A stretch of 64,000 nucleotides of DNA from Sediminicola sp035798135 (GTDB lineage: Bacteria > Bacteroidota > Bacteroidia > Flavobacteriales > Flavobacteriaceae): contig JAPFBR010000005.1 in the NCBI GenBank assembly GCA_035798135.1, forward strand, positions 1-64,000, written 5' to 3'. Each line of letters begins with the position of its first letter. The first letter of the stretch is position 1. The position numbers were made by a program, and so were the translations under genes. The notes under the pieces are model-generated. The model was not told the origin of the DNA, did no database searches, and saw nothing but the letters and a program-made list of their open reading frames with translations. Below, in pieces: positions 63,514-64,000 of this stretch.

Positions 63514-63924
63514 ATGCTTTCTAAGAAAACGAAATACGGATTAAAGGCGCTCACCTTTTTGGCAAACCAAAAAAATAGGGAGCCGGTGCAAATTGCTGAA
63601 ATTGCCAATCATGAGAATATTTCGCAAAAATTTCTGGAAAGCATTCTACTAACTTTGCGGAAAACTGGTTTTTTGGGCTCTAAAAAAGGCAAGGGTGGAG
63701 GCTATTACCTTATTAAAGACCCCCAGGATATTCCAATGACTACCGTAATGAGGGTCTTGGAAGGTCCAATAGCTCTGGTACCCTGTGTAAGCCTTAATTT
63801 TTACGAAAAATGCAGTGACTGTCCAGATGAGGAAAAATGTTCCGTACACAAACTTATGATTCAAGTGAGGGACAGTACATTACAAGTTTTTGGTGATAAT
63901 ACCCTCGCCGATTTAATGTCCTAA
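63514..63924 (+). CDS. Rrf2-family transcriptional regulator
   Basis: A 136-residue winged-helix regulator from the ATG at 63514; an in-frame upstream start at 63472 adds 14 non-conserved residues. The N-terminal MLSKKTKYGLKALTFLA and IAEIANHENISQKFLESILLTLRKTGF are the DNA-binding region, and KGKGGGYYL is the wing. Cys91, Cys100, Cys103 and Cys109 with His112 could hold an Fe-S cluster, as in IscR-like members. CymR, another Rrf2 protein, controls cysteine metabolism; this one may regulate the adjacent methionine operon (inference). It begins 79 bases after the MetZ-like gene. Confidence 0.9.
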   Translation: MLSKKTKYGLKALTFLANQKNREPVQIAEIANHENISQKFLESILLTLRKTGFLGSKKGKGGGYYLIKDPQDIPMTTVMRVLEGPIALVPCVSLNFYEKCSDCPDEEKCSVHKLMIQVRDSTLQVFGDNTLADLMS

Positions 63925-64000
63925 GCGTATTTTATTGAGAGCGGACAGTTTTTAATGGGAAATCCTCAAAAATCACCCTTCTTTTTAATTAATCTACTAA

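Noticed and set aside
1..64000. CRISPR arrays, insertion sequences, integrons, rRNA operons or a replication origin
   Set aside because: I saw no regularly spaced repeats, transposase motifs, long terminal inverted repeats, rRNA segments or clustered DnaA boxes.

Overview
This window is chromosomal DNA from a member of the Flavobacteriaceae (phylum Bacteroidota), probably a marine gliding-type genus; I cannot name the species. The clues are an AT-rich genome, a type IX secretion (T9SS) type B adhesin next to PorP/SprF and PorE-like genes, DUF6089, DUF5686 and DUF2797 proteins, Bacteroidota-type promoters (TTG, about 19-21 nt, TAnnTTTG), near absence of Shine-Dalgarno sequences, and tRNA genes without an encoded CCA. 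No rRNA, CRISPR array, prophage or insertion sequence is visible. Nearly everything is core or envelope metabolism.

Layout. 1-6.1 kb: the end of a giant Calx-beta adhesin, a PorP/SprF protein and an OmpA protein of PorE-like architecture. 6.1-10.8 kb: a small unknown protein, an atypical Nramp-related transporter, a SanA-like protein, two paralogous CHRD-like lipoproteins, tRNA-Leu(UAA) and tRNA-Gly(GCC). 10.9-23.4 kb: mutS, a SpoU methyltransferase, a FolK-nucleoside-kinase fusion, sppA, a queuosine-precursor transporter, an AsmA protein, DUF2797 and a GH3-like enzyme. 23.5-29.6 kb: a small hydrolase, clpX, clpP, tig, a small 4-TM protein, a hydrolase and pdxJ. 29.7-37.8 kb: CBS protein, nadK, DUF6089 protein, uppS, bamA, two Skp/OmpH chaperones and murI, an envelope-biogenesis block. 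37.8-47.8 kb: folA, a 2TM protein, a PLP enzyme, a CBM48 protein, DUF427-egtD-egtB (ergothioneine), thyA, nupC, a bifunctional nuclease and etfA-etfB. 48-55.4 kb: pdhB, a DUF5686 outer-membrane protein, soluble and membrane pyrophosphatases and a deoxynucleoside kinase. 55.8-63.9 kb: the methionine/SAM locus.

The most striking region is the methionine/SAM locus. metK is preceded by what I read as a SAM-II riboswitch. About 1.4 kb later a clear SAM-I riboswitch with an intrinsic terminator precedes metY, then a single 1128-residue gene that fuses homoserine O-acetyltransferase (MetX) to aspartokinase-homoserine dehydrogenase, then a metZ-like gene and an Rrf2 regulator. Two unrelated SAM-sensing RNA classes therefore appear to control adjacent parts of one pathway, and one polypeptide carries most of the steps from aspartate to O-acetylhomoserine.

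Other points worth a second look are the FolK fusion whose kinase domain has lost the Asp-Arg motif kept by the separate paralogue, the Nramp-family protein lacking both metal-binding signatures, the possible completion of the ergothioneine pathway by a nearby PLP enzyme, and the pairing of a soluble with an ion-pumping pyrophosphatase.
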